Shown here piece after piece: positions 55,023 to 63,873 of a stretch of 64,000 bases of DNA. Numbering within the stretch: position 1 is the first letter of the stretch; the number at the start of each line of letters is the position of its first letter. The notes beneath the pieces are model-generated. The model had not been told where the DNA came from and did no database searches. It worked only from the letters and a program-made list of their open reading frames with translations. Position numbers and translations under genes: made by a program. Source of the stretch: Bradyrhizobium sp. 1(2017) (lineage in GTDB: Bacteria > Pseudomonadota > Alphaproteobacteria > Rhizobiales > Xanthobacteraceae); assembly GCF_011602485.2 (NCBI RefSeq), contig NZ_CP050022.2:5848001-5912000 (forward strand), read 5' to 3'.

Positions 55023-56026
55023 GTCGCCATCTCCGGGCCTTTCACCGGCAGCCCCGTCAGCAGATTCTGCGGCTTCAACCGGAGCTTCTGGTCCGCCGTC
55101 ATCGACAGGATCAAGTAGACCGGCTCGCCCCTGACATCGTCAAGCGTGCGGCTAGGGGCGGCAAAGGTCAGGCGGAACAGTGCGAGTACCCGGTCGGCGC
55201 TGCGCTGATCGAGTTCCTCGCCATGCCAGAGGCGGTCGCCGAGCCTGGTGGCATCGGCATCGAGCCCGACATACCAGGTGAGCTGTTCGTCCTGCAGCGC
55301 GCGCAGCGGCTCGATCGCGACGTCGATGCCAAGCAGATGGGAGATCCAGCGCGTCATCGCCTGCGCCAGCGCAGCCGATCCGCGTCCTCCGGCGGTGAGG
55401 TCGAGGGCCATGTCGAACTGGTCGCTGCGCTGCCAATAGGCCCCGGCATTCTCTTCGCTCAACACGTCCACCACCGCATCGGTGGTGGCCCCCAGCATCG
55501 ACATCAGGGACAGCACCGGGGTCGGGCTCCGGCCGCCGACAATCTCCTCGTCGCCGAGCAGCACGGCCTGTTCATGCGGCAGGACCCGCTGGATCCGGAA
55601 GAACAGCTCGGCCGCGCGCAGCACGAACGGATCGTCGCAGCCGTCGAGGGCGTTGCGCAGGATGACGTGCACGAGCTGGTTGGCGAATAGCGGCGGCAGA
55701 TCGCTCGCGCCGGATCGCACCGAGGCGAGGTAAGCAGCTTCGAGCGTCGGATGCCGCAACAATAGATCGCGAAAAGCCAGCACCAACTGCCAGTTCTCGC
55801 GGGCGTCGGGATCGGCAAGCGCTGCAATCTCGTCCACGCCGACCGCCTGACGTGGATCGGCGAGCAGTTCGCGATGCAACCGGCGTTCGACCGGGCACGC
55901 ATCCTCCGGCGGCATCAACTCGGGACGGGCAAAATAGGCCTTGAGGAATTCGTCGGTGACGCGGAGTCCACCGCCCTCGTCCCGATCGAGCAGATGATGG
56001 CCGCACGCGATCCAGAAATCGTTCAT
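55019..56026 (-). CDS. Formate dehydrogenase cluster hypothetical (DUF6352-like)
   Basis: 335 residues, no signal or membrane segment. It starts MNDFWIACGHHLLDRDEGGGLRVTDEFLKAYFARPEL and is predominantly helical. The central part has SLMSMLGATTDAVVDVLSEENAGAYWQRSDQFDMALDLTAG, and near the C-terminus ILSMTADQKLRLKPQNLLTGLPV. I associate it with the DUF6352 family seen in rhizobial formate dehydrogenase clusters, but the number is from memory. No catalytic motif is visible. Coupled by overlap to both neighbours. Confidence 0.75.
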   Translation of the reverse strand: MNDFWIACGHHLLDRDEGGGLRVTDEFLKAYFARPELMPPEDACPVERRLHRELLADPRQAVGVDEIAALADPDARENWQLVLAFRDLLLRHPTLEAAYLASVRSGASDLPPLFANQLVHVILRNALDGCDDPFVLRAAELFFRIQRVLPHEQAVLLGDEEIVGGRSPTPVLSLMSMLGATTDAVVDVLSEENAGAYWQRSDQFDMALDLTAGGRGSAALAQAMTRWISHLLGIDVAIEPLRALQDEQLTWYVGLDADATRLGDRLWHGEELDQRSADRVLALFRLTFAAPSRTLDDVRGEPVYLILSMTADQKLRLKPQNLLTGLPVKGPEMAT

Positions 56027-56562
56027 CTGACGGCTGGCCCCCGGCCGAGATCCGCAAGCCTGAGATTGCCGTCAGGCTCGACGTCATCCTCCATTTCCAT
56101 GAACGAGAACGCCTTGCCGTGCCCCTGGCCTTCACGGAGTTGCAGCCGGCGGAAGGACTCGCGGACCTCGCCGTCGCTCACCGCACGGTGCACCGCAACA
56201 AGCGAGCTGATCGGATGGCTGCAAAGCGACTGCGAGAACGCCACCTCCTCTTCGGCGGCCGCGGTCGCGGTCGCCACGTCCGGCGCACCGAAACGATCGA
56301 CGAGTTGCCGGGCCAGGAGATCGACCAGGCTGCGGTAATCTTCCTCGGTCGCCGGAACGATCTGCGCCAGCGTCGACCAACCCCAGGATTGCACCCCGAG
56401 GAAACCGCCGCGAAACGCCGCGCGCGCCTTGCCCTCGAGCGCCGCAGCATCGCAATCCCAGAAGCGGAAGGCACCGGAGACGGCCCATTCGCCCGGCTCC
56501 GCGGCCACGTCGAACACGAATGTGTCGGAAGGATCGAGCGCGATGGTACGCAGGAGCTTCAC
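56023..56562 (-). CDS. Formate dehydrogenase cluster hypothetical (DUF6505-like)
   Basis: 179 residues. Cytoplasmic; starts with GTG that overlaps the upstream stop as GTGA. Notable segments are LDPSDTFVFDVAAEPGEWAVSGAFRFWD, AFRGGFLGVQSWGWSTLAQIV and an acidic, Ala-rich helix (TATAAAEEEVAFSQSLCSHP). I relate it to DUF6505 from memory. No function can be proposed beyond a role in formate dehydrogenase biogenesis suggested by its place in the operon. Confidence 0.75.
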   Translation of the reverse strand: MKLLRTIALDPSDTFVFDVAAEPGEWAVSGAFRFWDCDAAALEGKARAAFRGGFLGVQSWGWSTLAQIVPATEEDYRSLVDLLARQLVDRFGAPDVATATAAAEEEVAFSQSLCSHPISSLVAVHRAVSDGEVRESFRRLQLREGQGHGKAFSFMEMEDDVEPDGNLRLADLGRGPAVR

Positions 56563-57290
56563 AGCCGCGGCCCCCCGAGTGCCGGATCGAGCCAGGATGG
56601 GGTCGCTAGCGCCTGCACGAGGTCACCGCGCGCGATCGCGTCCGCCCCAATGCGGCGCGTGAGGAGATCGCCGCGATCATCGATGCGCTGGACGATCTGC
56701 CGTTCGCGCGGCATGCGGGAGAGATATTCGCGCGCAACGCCGTCAAAGCCGTCCGCCCGCCACCCGTCGAAGGCCAGCATCAGGTGCCGCGCAAAGCTTT
56801 CGGTGATTTGCGCCGCGCCAGTCTCGCCAAAGCCCTCCTGGTCGAGCGCCGAGGCGAGCGGGTGTACACCCGGCTCCTCGTCATTCATGGCCACCGTCCG
56901 GATCATCGCGCCGAACACCAGCCAGTGCGGCGCCTCCTCCTCATGGGCCGCAAGGGGCCATCCCATGCGCCCGCCGCCAATCAAGCCTCCGTCGATCCTG
57001 ACGGCATCCGGCCAGGTGATCGTGATGGGCTTGCTCGGCGGCGCGTAGGCGCGCAGGGCATCGGTGAGCGCGACCATACCGGCGTAGAATGCGCGCCGCG
57101 CGCTCCGCAGCGGCTCGGCCGGCTCGAGCACCACCGCGAACTCCGCGAGGTCAAAGCGGCCGACATAGACGAGCGTGCCGGCGCCACTCTCCGGTGCAAT
57201 GCGGCATGCATGGGCAAAAGCGTCACCACTCTCGCGTAGCCGCACCAATGTGAACGGCGGCGGCAGGTGGATCGGTTCCGCCAGGGACAA
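56559..57290 (-). CDS. Biotin/lipoate protein ligase-like protein lacking the catalytic lysine
   Basis: 243 residues with a class II ligase-like fold: ALTDALRAYAPPSKPITITWPDAVRIDGGLIGGGRMGWP followed by WLVFGAMIRTVAM. In true BirA/LplA enzymes the WPND...(R)K(L/I)AG segment holds an invariant lysine; here the aligned residues are GGLIGG and no lysine is present. The protein may bind a cofactor or a target without ligating. The start is TTG 57290, as no ATG or GTG fits. It opens the leftward formate dehydrogenase cluster, 59 bp from the divergent poly-ferredoxin gene. Confidence 0.78.
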   Translation of the reverse strand: MSLAEPIHLPPPFTLVRLRESGDAFAHACRIAPESGAGTLVYVGRFDLAEFAVVLEPAEPLRSARRAFYAGMVALTDALRAYAPPSKPITITWPDAVRIDGGLIGGGRMGWPLAAHEEEAPHWLVFGAMIRTVAMNDEEPGVHPLASALDQEGFGETGAAQITESFARHLMLAFDGWRADGFDGVAREYLSRMPRERQIVQRIDDRGDLLTRRIGADAIARGDLVQALATPSWLDPALGGPRL

Positions 57291-57349
57291 TTGGCTGATG
57301 GGGGTCGACGGCAGGCCGTCCTCCGCTTTCCTTTTCTTCCCGATGGATA

Positions 57350-59443
57350 ATGTCTATACGAGGCGAAGGGCCGGCGCGAGTCCGTCGTCGTCGTCCGAAT
57401 GGCGGAGGGTTCAACCTGGAGCAGCCATCGAAGACCGTCCTGATCTGCTCGTGCGAAGACACGATGCGTCCCGACGTGGCCGCGATCAAGCGCGGATGTT
57501 CCAACAGCGAGATCAGGAGTTTCCGTCATCTCTGCGGTGCCGAGCTCGATCACTTTCGCAAGATCGCCGCGACAGACGGCGCTCTGACGGTCGCCTGCAC
57601 GCAACAGGCGGCGCAATTCGCGGACGAGGCCGGCGAACGGCCCGATCCGATCAGCTTCGTCAACATTCGCGAAACCGCGGGATGGTCGAGCGACGGCGCC
57701 CGGGCCGGCGCCAAAATGGCTGCCCTGCTGGCATCCGCCTCCATCCCGGCGCCGGACTATCCACTCGTCACCTTGTCGAGCGAGGGTGTGGTCCTGATCT
57801 ATGGACGCGATGAGGCCGCGATCGAGGCCGGCCGCCTGCTTGCCGATCACCTCGACGTCACGGTGATGCTGAAGCAACTCGACGAGTTGATGCCACCGAC
57901 AGCAACGGTCTTCCCGATCGTGAAGGGCACGATCCGCTCCGCCAAGGGACATTTCGGCGCCTTCGAGCTTGCGATCGACGACTATGCGCGTCCCCGCCCC
58001 TCCTCGCGCGATCGCTTCGTGCTGGACGCGCCGCGAAGCGGGGTCACCTCGCGCTGTGACATCGTGATCGATCTGTCCGGCGGGATGCCGCTATTTCCCG
58101 CTCACGAGCTGCGCGACGGCTACCTTCGCGCGGATCCGAACGATCCCACAGCGGTGTTGCGCGCCGTGCTGAGCGCGCGCGACCTCGTCGGCAGCTTCGA
58201 CAAGCCGAAATATGTCGACTTCACGCCCAGTCTTTGCGCCCATTCGCGCTCGAAGCGCACGGGATGCCATCGCTGCCTCGACCTCTGTCCGACCGGGGCG
58301 ATCACGCCCGCCGGCGATCATGTCGCAATCGATCCGAACATCTGCGCGGGCTGCGGCCAATGCGCCGCTGCCTGCCCGACCGGCGCTGCCTCGTATGCGC
58401 TGCCGCCCGCCGATACGCAGCTCCACCAAATCCGTGCCATGCTGCTCACCTACCACGAGGCCGGCGGCACCAATGCCGTGCTGCTCTTTCATGACAGCCC
58501 GCACGGCACGCCGTTGATCGATGCCCTGGCACGCCATGGCGACGGCCTGCCGGCGAACGTGCTTCCCTTTGCCGTCAACGAGCTCACGCAGCTCGGACTC
58601 GAGGCGATCGTCGGCGCCTTCGCCTATGGCGTATCGGCCGTGCGTTTCCTGCTGCGGGCAAAGCCGCGCCACGATGTGACCGGGCTGTTGCAGACGATCG
58701 GCATGGCCGAGGCGATCCTCGGAGGTCTCGGATTTGCCGGCCGCCGCCTCGCCACCATCGAGACGGACGATCCCGATGCGCTGAGCGAGCATCTGGCAGG
58801 GATCGGCGCGCTCGCAGGCATCGCAACGCCCGCGACCTTCAAGACCGTCGGCAAGCGGCGCGACCTCTTGCGATTCGGGCTGAGCGAGCTGCACCGCCTG
58901 GCGCCGCAGCAGGTCGACGTGATCGCGCTGCCGCCGGGAGCGCCGATCGGCGCGATCACCGTCGATACCGGCGGCTGCACGTTGTGCCTGTCCTGCGTCT
59001 CGGCCTGCCCGACCGGCGCGCTGCGCGATGATCCCGAACGCCCTGTTCTGAAGTTCGTCGAGGACGCCTGCGTGCAATGTGGCCTGTGCCAGAGCACCTG
59101 TCCGGAAAAAGTCATCAGTCTCAAGCCGCAGATCGATTTCCGCGCGGCCCGCGCTTCCGCCGTGATCATCAAGGAAGAGGAGCCTGCGCTGTGCGTCCGC
59201 TGCGGCACGGCCTTCGGCGTCAAGAGCACGATCGACCGCATCGCCGCCAAACTCGAGGGCCGGCACTGGATGTATCCGGCCGGCGACAAGCGGATCGCGG
59301 CACTCAGGATGTGCGCAGACTGCCGCGTCATCCTCATGAGCGAACAGCAATTCGATCCGTTCAAGGGCGTCCCGGAACGAACGCCACCGCGCACCACGGA
59401 CGATTATTTGCGCCAGCGCGAGGGCAAGGACAACAACGGATAA
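57350..59443 (+). CDS. Multi-cluster 4Fe-4S ferredoxin-like protein of the formate dehydrogenase cluster
   Basis: 697 residues as drawn. Cysteine sets: CSC near residue 33, CHRCLDLCPTGAI and CAGCGQCAAACPTGA near 305-350, CTLCLSCVSACPTGA and CVQCGLCQSTCPEK near 545-585, and a final CVRCG...CADC. It is soluble and has no signal peptide, so it probably moves electrons in the cytoplasm, perhaps during cofactor insertion or linking formate oxidation to another acceptor. The arginine-rich first 25 residues look atypical; translation may really begin nearer residue 25, but no ATG, GTG or TTG is well placed there. Confidence 0.85.
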   Translation: MSIRGEGPARVRRRRPNGGGFNLEQPSKTVLICSCEDTMRPDVAAIKRGCSNSEIRSFRHLCGAELDHFRKIAATDGALTVACTQQAAQFADEAGERPDPISFVNIRETAGWSSDGARAGAKMAALLASASIPAPDYPLVTLSSEGVVLIYGRDEAAIEAGRLLADHLDVTVMLKQLDELMPPTATVFPIVKGTIRSAKGHFGAFELAIDDYARPRPSSRDRFVLDAPRSGVTSRCDIVIDLSGGMPLFPAHELRDGYLRADPNDPTAVLRAVLSARDLVGSFDKPKYVDFTPSLCAHSRSKRTGCHRCLDLCPTGAITPAGDHVAIDPNICAGCGQCAAACPTGAASYALPPADTQLHQIRAMLLTYHEAGGTNAVLLFHDSPHGTPLIDALARHGDGLPANVLPFAVNELTQLGLEAIVGAFAYGVSAVRFLLRAKPRHDVTGLLQTIGMAEAILGGLGFAGRRLATIETDDPDALSEHLAGIGALAGIATPATFKTVGKRRDLLRFGLSELHRLAPQQVDVIALPPGAPIGAITVDTGGCTLCLSCVSACPTGALRDDPERPVLKFVEDACVQCGLCQSTCPEKVISLKPQIDFRAARASAVIIKEEEPALCVRCGTAFGVKSTIDRIAAKLEGRHWMYPAGDKRIAALRMCADCRVILMSEQQFDPFKGVPERTPPRTTDDYLRQREGKDNNG

Positions 59444-59477
59444 TTTCGCAGGGTCGGAAAACCAAGGACGCATCACC

Positions 59478-59777
59478 ATGTCTCGTTTGATCGCGGCTCT
59501 GTCGACATGCCTGATCTCGGTCGCTCTCGCCGGCGGATCGGCCGAGGCCGCCGCCCCTCCCCTGACCAAGGCGCAGAAGACCGCCGTGAAGCAGGCGATC
59601 GTCGCCTGCAAGGCCGAAGCCAAGGGCAAGAAAGTCGCGTGGCTGACGCGCCGGAAATACGTCAACCGCTGCGTCGCGGACACGCTCAAGGAGCATCCCA
59701 CCATCGACGTCATTCAGATCCTCAAGGAGCATCCGGAGATGAGGGATCTTCCAATGGACAATTGGGACTCGATCTGA
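59478..59777 (+). CDS. Small exported hypothetical protein
   Basis: 99 residues. Signal peptide MSRLIAALSTCLISVALAGGSAEA, then a basic helical domain (KAQKTAVKQAIVACKAEAKGKKVAWLTRRKYVNRCVADTLKEHP) with two cysteines that could form a disulfide in the periplasm. It follows the poly-ferredoxin by 34 bp and may share its transcript. It ends seven bases before the convergent WD40-cytochrome gene. Function unknown. Confidence 0.75.
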   Translation: MSRLIAALSTCLISVALAGGSAEAAAPPLTKAQKTAVKQAIVACKAEAKGKKVAWLTRRKYVNRCVADTLKEHPTIDVIQILKEHPEMRDLPMDNWDSI

Positions 59778-59784
59778 GAGACGG

Positions 59785-61080
59785 CTATCGCGACGTCGCG
59801 CGGCCAAGGAAGTCGGTCAATGCGCGGCGGTCCTCGGCCGAACCGATGCGCTGCTCCGGCATCTTCGTGCCGGGCGTGTAGCTGTTCGGCCCGACTTCGA
59901 ACAACTTTGCGACCGTCTCCGGCGTCCAGACGATGTCCATCGTCTTCAATGCCTCGGAGAATCGGTAGCCCGGGAGCGATGCAATCTTGCGGCCGTACAG
60001 TCCGGCAAGCGTCGGGCCCGCACGCTGCACCTCCTTGTCCGACAGCGTGTGACAGGCAACGCACGCGCGAAACACCTCTGCACCGTGGTCGCCGGCATAG
60101 ACCGCCAGCGGATCAGCCGATTTCCCGGATAGAGGAGAGCTGATCGGCTCGCCCGTACGCGTATTCCAGCGCCGGATCTTGCCGTCCGAGCCACCGGTGA
60201 TCAGAGTCTCGCGATCTGGAAGGAAAGCCACCGACCACACCGGCAGCCCGGGCCCGATCAACGTACGCAGCAGGCTGCGCGACTTGCGGTCGATGATCGC
60301 AACAGTGCCGCCAATGCCGGCCGCGGCAATCAACGAGCCGTCCGCCGAGATGGTCAAGGCCACCACCGGTGTCGCGCCGGCCGCAATCTGGCCGCTGATC
60401 TTGCCGTCCCTAGTCAGCATCCGCAGCATGCCATCGACCGCGCCTGTGACGATTTCACCATCCGGGGCCACGGCCACGGCGTTGAGCGGTGCCGGCAAGG
60501 TGACGATTTCAGGCTGGCCGTCCGGTAAACGCCAGATGCGCGATGTGAGATCATAGCCGACGCTGACCAGCGACTTGCCGTCCGGTGTGAACGCGACGCC
60601 GTTGACGTTCTGCGAATGCCCTTCCAGCACGCGCGAGGCACCGTCCGACAGCGACCACAGCCGCACCGTCCGATCCCATGAAGCCGATGCCAGAAGTGCA
60701 CCGTCGGGAGAGACTGCGAGCGCGACGATTGGGCCGACGTGTCCCTCGAACACCCGCTCCGGCTGCTGCCGGCCGGCCATCCACACCGCAATCCGCGCAT
60801 CGGCACCGGCGGTGACCATGCGGCCGTCCTTCAGAAAGGCGACCGCATTGACGGCATCGGCATGGTACCGCAGCACTTGCCCCGCCGTGTCCGTCTCCAG
60901 CGACCAGCGAATGGCCGCCGTATCGAAGCTGCCGGACAAGAGGCCGCTCCCATCGGGAGAAATAGCAAGCGCCCTGATGGGGCCGCCATGTCCCACCATG
61001 TCAGCGTGCACCGATGATATTGATATTGCGACAATGGCCCACAGGGCTGCGGCGACACCCGCACAGAAAGGTAACCTCAT
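59785..61080 (-). CDS. WD40-repeat protein fused to a c-type cytochrome
   Basis: 431 residues. A signal peptide (residues 1-26) precedes about seven WD40-like blades (for example ALAISPDGSGLLSGSFDTAAIRWS, VLEGHSQNVNGVAFTPDGKSL, SVAFLPDRETLITGGSDGKIRRWN). The C-terminal 100 residues are a class I cytochrome c with CVACH heme attachment, KEVQRAGPTLAGLYGRK and a methionine ligand in TPGTKMPEQ. It should be a periplasmic electron carrier with a propeller for docking. The redox partner is unknown; proximity to the formate dehydrogenase genes is suggestive. Confidence 0.9.
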   Translation of the reverse strand: MRLPFCAGVAAALWAIVAISISSVHADMVGHGGPIRALAISPDGSGLLSGSFDTAAIRWSLETDTAGQVLRYHADAVNAVAFLKDGRMVTAGADARIAVWMAGRQQPERVFEGHVGPIVALAVSPDGALLASASWDRTVRLWSLSDGASRVLEGHSQNVNGVAFTPDGKSLVSVGYDLTSRIWRLPDGQPEIVTLPAPLNAVAVAPDGEIVTGAVDGMLRMLTRDGKISGQIAAGATPVVALTISADGSLIAAAGIGGTVAIIDRKSRSLLRTLIGPGLPVWSVAFLPDRETLITGGSDGKIRRWNTRTGEPISSPLSGKSADPLAVYAGDHGAEVFRACVACHTLSDKEVQRAGPTLAGLYGRKIASLPGYRFSEALKTMDIVWTPETVAKLFEVGPNSYTPGTKMPEQRIGSAEDRRALTDFLGRATSR

Positions 61081-61153
61081 TGCCCCTCACCGGCCCTGGT
61101 CACGTTCACACCCTCGAGATTGCCAGAACAGCCGGCCGAGATGAATATCCGAT

Positions 61154-61420
61154 CTATTTGGATTTGGCGGGGGCTGTCGTGACCTTGGATGATCCCTCAG
61201 GCGCGGCCTGCATTCCCGGCGGACTCTGACCCTGGGGACTTTCGGCGGGCGCACCGCCCGAACCGGTGTTGATTGGGCCCGTCCAGCCTTGCGGCTGTGG
61301 TTGGCCCTTCTCCTCGGGAGGGGTTTGCGCCGCAGGCGAGTTGGTTTGCGCGGGCTGGGCGGAGGCGCTCTCGAAGAGGCCAAGTGTTGCAAAGCACAAA
61401 ATGCTCATCAGCAATTTCAC
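61154..61420 (-). CDS. Small Pro/Gln-rich exported hypothetical protein
   Basis: 88 residues. GTG start with GGAGG seven bases upstream. Signal peptide (KLLMSILCFATLGLFESASA) then a low-complexity mature part rich in Pro, Gln, Ser and Gly, ending TTAPAKSK. It lies 73 bp upstream of the WD40-cytochrome gene on the same strand and may be co-transcribed. No function can be assigned. Confidence 0.6.
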   Translation of the reverse strand: MKLLMSILCFATLGLFESASAQPAQTNSPAAQTPPEEKGQPQPQGWTGPINTGSGGAPAESPQGQSPPGMQAAPEGSSKVTTAPAKSK

Positions 61421-61570
61421 GTCAGATCCTCCGGTGCACCTACCAAACGAGTTGTCGCCGCTTGCGTTCCGGCAGGTGCGCCGCGACAGACTGACCACGC
61501 ACACCCGCTTGAACGCAGAAGGACCGGGCACTACGCTCCGGCTGGTCTGGCGAACGTCAGGGATGACGGT

Positions 61571-61807
61571 ATGCAGGGGCGAACGCGGCCATTTCTGCAG
61601 ATGCTGGCGCGACTGCGCGCCTTTCGCGCGCTCGACGGATCGATAGATCCCGATTCCCGAGGCGCCTCGCCTTTCCTGATTCTCGTTGCCGTCGTGCTTG
61701 CACTTGTTTTGGCGATCCTGGAAATCGACCTGAATCACGCCGCCCTTCAGTCTCTTGGTCTGATGGGTGATGCATTTTCCGCCGACCCGATCTTCAAGAG
61801 CCCGTAG
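61571..61807 (+). CDS. Small single-span membrane protein
   Basis: 78 residues from ATG 61571; an internal Met at 61601 could also start it. It has one clear membrane segment (PFLILVAVVLALVLAILEI) after a basic N-terminus, then a short polar tail. The ribosome-binding site is weak and there is no recognised family, so this is a moderately supported gene. Confidence 0.5.
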   Translation: MQGRTRPFLQMLARLRAFRALDGSIDPDSRGASPFLILVAVVLALVLAILEIDLNHAALQSLGLMGDAFSADPIFKSP

Positions 61808-61896
61808 GACCGCTTGTGCCGTGATGCGATCAACGAGTTTGCTCGCGGCGAGCCGTGTCGTATATACAGCTTGATGTTTCGTCGAGGAGGCTGCGG

Positions 61897-62019
61897 ATGA
61901 AGGCGTTTCTTCTTGGCTGCGTCGCGGCCCTGGTGATCGCGATTGCGGGAATGATGCTCCTGAATCGGGTCCAGGAGCCCGTCGCCCAAGCGTTTGCTAC
62001 GACCGGGGTGCGTCTCTGA
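61897..62019 (+). CDS. 40-residue membrane protein of a Bradyrhizobium family
   Basis: A short gene encoding a membrane helix (FLLGCVAALVIAIAGMMLL) followed by NRVQEPVAQAFATTGVRL. GAGGAGG lies six bases before the ATG. I recognise the C-terminal pattern QEPV...F.TTGVRL from many copies in Bradyrhizobium genomes, where it is usually annotated as hypothetical. Function unknown. The 280 bp that follow (62020-62299) show no convincing gene. Confidence 0.8.
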   Translation: MKAFLLGCVAALVIAIAGMMLLNRVQEPVAQAFATTGVRL

Positions 62020-62299
62020 GGCGCTTGATTGCGACAGAATTCCTTTGATGCTGCCGGCAGCACAAAGAGAAGGAGGCACCGCCTTCCGCCGCAGCAAGTC
62101 GTTTGCCGTTGTGTCCCCGCACGATCTCATGGCTGATGCAAAGCCCAAGTTGCGTGCCTCGCAGACCCGCTTGGCCGCAAAGGTGGCCCGAAGTTGCAGT
62201 TGATGTGATCCTTGCCGACTCCATGGCCATTGTCTGAGATTCCGGAACAGGATTCGTTATTTAACACTCGCCTGTTTTGCTGGGACGGATCACCGCGTC

Positions 62300-63631
62300 A
62301 TGCAGACTACGCCATCACGCCCGGGGACAGACATCGTGGAAGACGGATCGCAGCGCATCATATCCCGACGGGGCCTGCTGGCGGGCATGGCTGCAAGTTC
62401 GATGGCGGGCGTGATGACGCAGCATGCAGCAGCCGGTGAGGCCGACGCCGGCCCCCTCTACTTGCCGTCGGGACCGTCGGCCGACCTCCATGGCGAGGCG
62501 GCAGGATACCCCATCGCCGACCCGAGCCTGTCGGTTCAGCCAGGAAATCCGTTCGAGCCAAAATATCGCGTCGGCGCGTTCACACATCTCGACGAGATCT
62601 TCAAGACGCGCACGGTCAAGCGCGCGGCTGCCCCGTGGTCCTTCCGGCGCGCCCCCACCGACGTGAACTACTGGCACTTCGGCGACCGTTCATCGGTGCG
62701 AGCCTATCTGGCGCGCAACCCCGTCACCGGCCTGATCATCGCGAAAGACGATTGCATCCTGTTCGAGGGTTACCAGTATGGGCGAACGGACAAGAACCGC
62801 TTCGTCTCCCAGTCCATGGCGAAGTCCATCACCGGCTTGCTGATCGGCATCGCGGTCAGCGAAGGCAAGATCAGAAGCGTCGACGATACCGCTGAGACCT
62901 ATGTGCCCGGTTTTGCCGGTACCGAGTACGGCAAGACGCGGCTCCGCGATCTCCTGCACATGTCCTCGGGTGTCGAGTTCGGCGAGGAGGAGGACAACAG
63001 CCGCGATCTCAACCGGCTGTGGCGCACCATGGTGCAGGGCTACAGCCTGTTTACCCGCGGGACGATCAAGAGCATCATCCAATTCAACAAGCGGATCGCT
63101 CCGGCTGGGACGCGATTCTTCTATGCGAGCATCGAGCCGGACGTCCTGGGCGTCGTGCTGCGCTACGCCACGGGCAAGACGGCCTCGGCCTACCTGGAGG
63201 AGAAGGTCTGGTCACAGATCGGCAGCGAATCCGACGCCAGTTGGATGGTCGACAAGGAGGGGTATGAAATCGCTCACGGCTTCTTCAGCGCCAATTTGCG
63301 CGACTACGCCCGTCTCGGCCGCCTGCTCGCCCATGACGGCTCCTGGAATGGAAACCAGGTGGTGAACAAGCAATGGCTGATCGACGCCACAACGGTGCGC
63401 CCCTCCGACGGGTATCTGTCGCCGGGGAAAGCCGGTCCCAACCTGGGCTACGGCTATCTGCTGTGGCTGCTTCCCGGTACGCGCCGCCAGTTCGCGCTGA
63501 TCGGCTCTTATGGGCAAATTATCTGTGTCGACCCATCATCGAAGCTCGTCATGGTGCAGACGAGCGTCGAGCGGTCCAACGAAGTCTGGCCATTCTGGGC
63601 CACCTTGATGCAACAGTTCGCTCACGGTTGA
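62300..63631 (+). CDS. Tat-exported serine hydrolase (beta-lactamase/6-aminohexanoate-dimer hydrolase-like)
   Basis: 443 residues. A twin-arginine signal (ISRRGLLAGMAASSMAGVMTQHAAA) at residues 21-45. The catalytic domain has the class C-like SxxK in QSMAKSITG (Ser172, Lys175) and a Tyr-Ala-Ser at FFYASIEPD in the position of the YxN/YxS motif. It is likely an esterase, amidase or D-peptidase acting in the periplasm; antibiotic hydrolysis cannot be claimed. A hairpin follows the stop at 63661. Confidence 0.9.
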   Translation: MQTTPSRPGTDIVEDGSQRIISRRGLLAGMAASSMAGVMTQHAAAGEADAGPLYLPSGPSADLHGEAAGYPIADPSLSVQPGNPFEPKYRVGAFTHLDEIFKTRTVKRAAAPWSFRRAPTDVNYWHFGDRSSVRAYLARNPVTGLIIAKDDCILFEGYQYGRTDKNRFVSQSMAKSITGLLIGIAVSEGKIRSVDDTAETYVPGFAGTEYGKTRLRDLLHMSSGVEFGEEEDNSRDLNRLWRTMVQGYSLFTRGTIKSIIQFNKRIAPAGTRFFYASIEPDVLGVVLRYATGKTASAYLEEKVWSQIGSESDASWMVDKEGYEIAHGFFSANLRDYARLGRLLAHDGSWNGNQVVNKQWLIDATTVRPSDGYLSPGKAGPNLGYGYLLWLLPGTRRQFALIGSYGQIICVDPSSKLVMVQTSVERSNEVWPFWATLMQQFAHG

Positions 63632-63660
63632 TCGGTAATTACGTTCTCACGATGCCGTAA

Positions 63661-63680
63661 AAGGCGGCCAATGCCGCCTT
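63661..63680. terminator. Stem-loop after the serine hydrolase gene
   Basis: AAGGCGGC (63661-63668) pairs perfectly with GCCGCCTT (63673-63680) around CAAT, 30 bp after the stop codon. Only a short T-run follows on either strand, so termination may be partial. Confidence 0.6.
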
Positions 63681-63873
63681 GAGCGACGAGCGATCTGAGG
63701 CTCGGACTTCACGACATTTTAGAGGTCGATCGTTTGCCGTCAGCGATACGCCTTTGATCGCCTAACCGCGGCCGCGTGCAGAGCCGAACGGGCCTGCGGT
63801 GATCGAGGAGGATAGTTGCACTTCCGCCCGGATAGGGTTGCTGGAGCAATTTGCCCAGTTTATAGAAGCCCTT

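Noticed and set aside
62048..62203. A 51-codon frame between the 40-residue gene and the serine hydrolase
   Set aside because: No ribosome-binding site, no recognisable family and no hydrophobic or structured segment.
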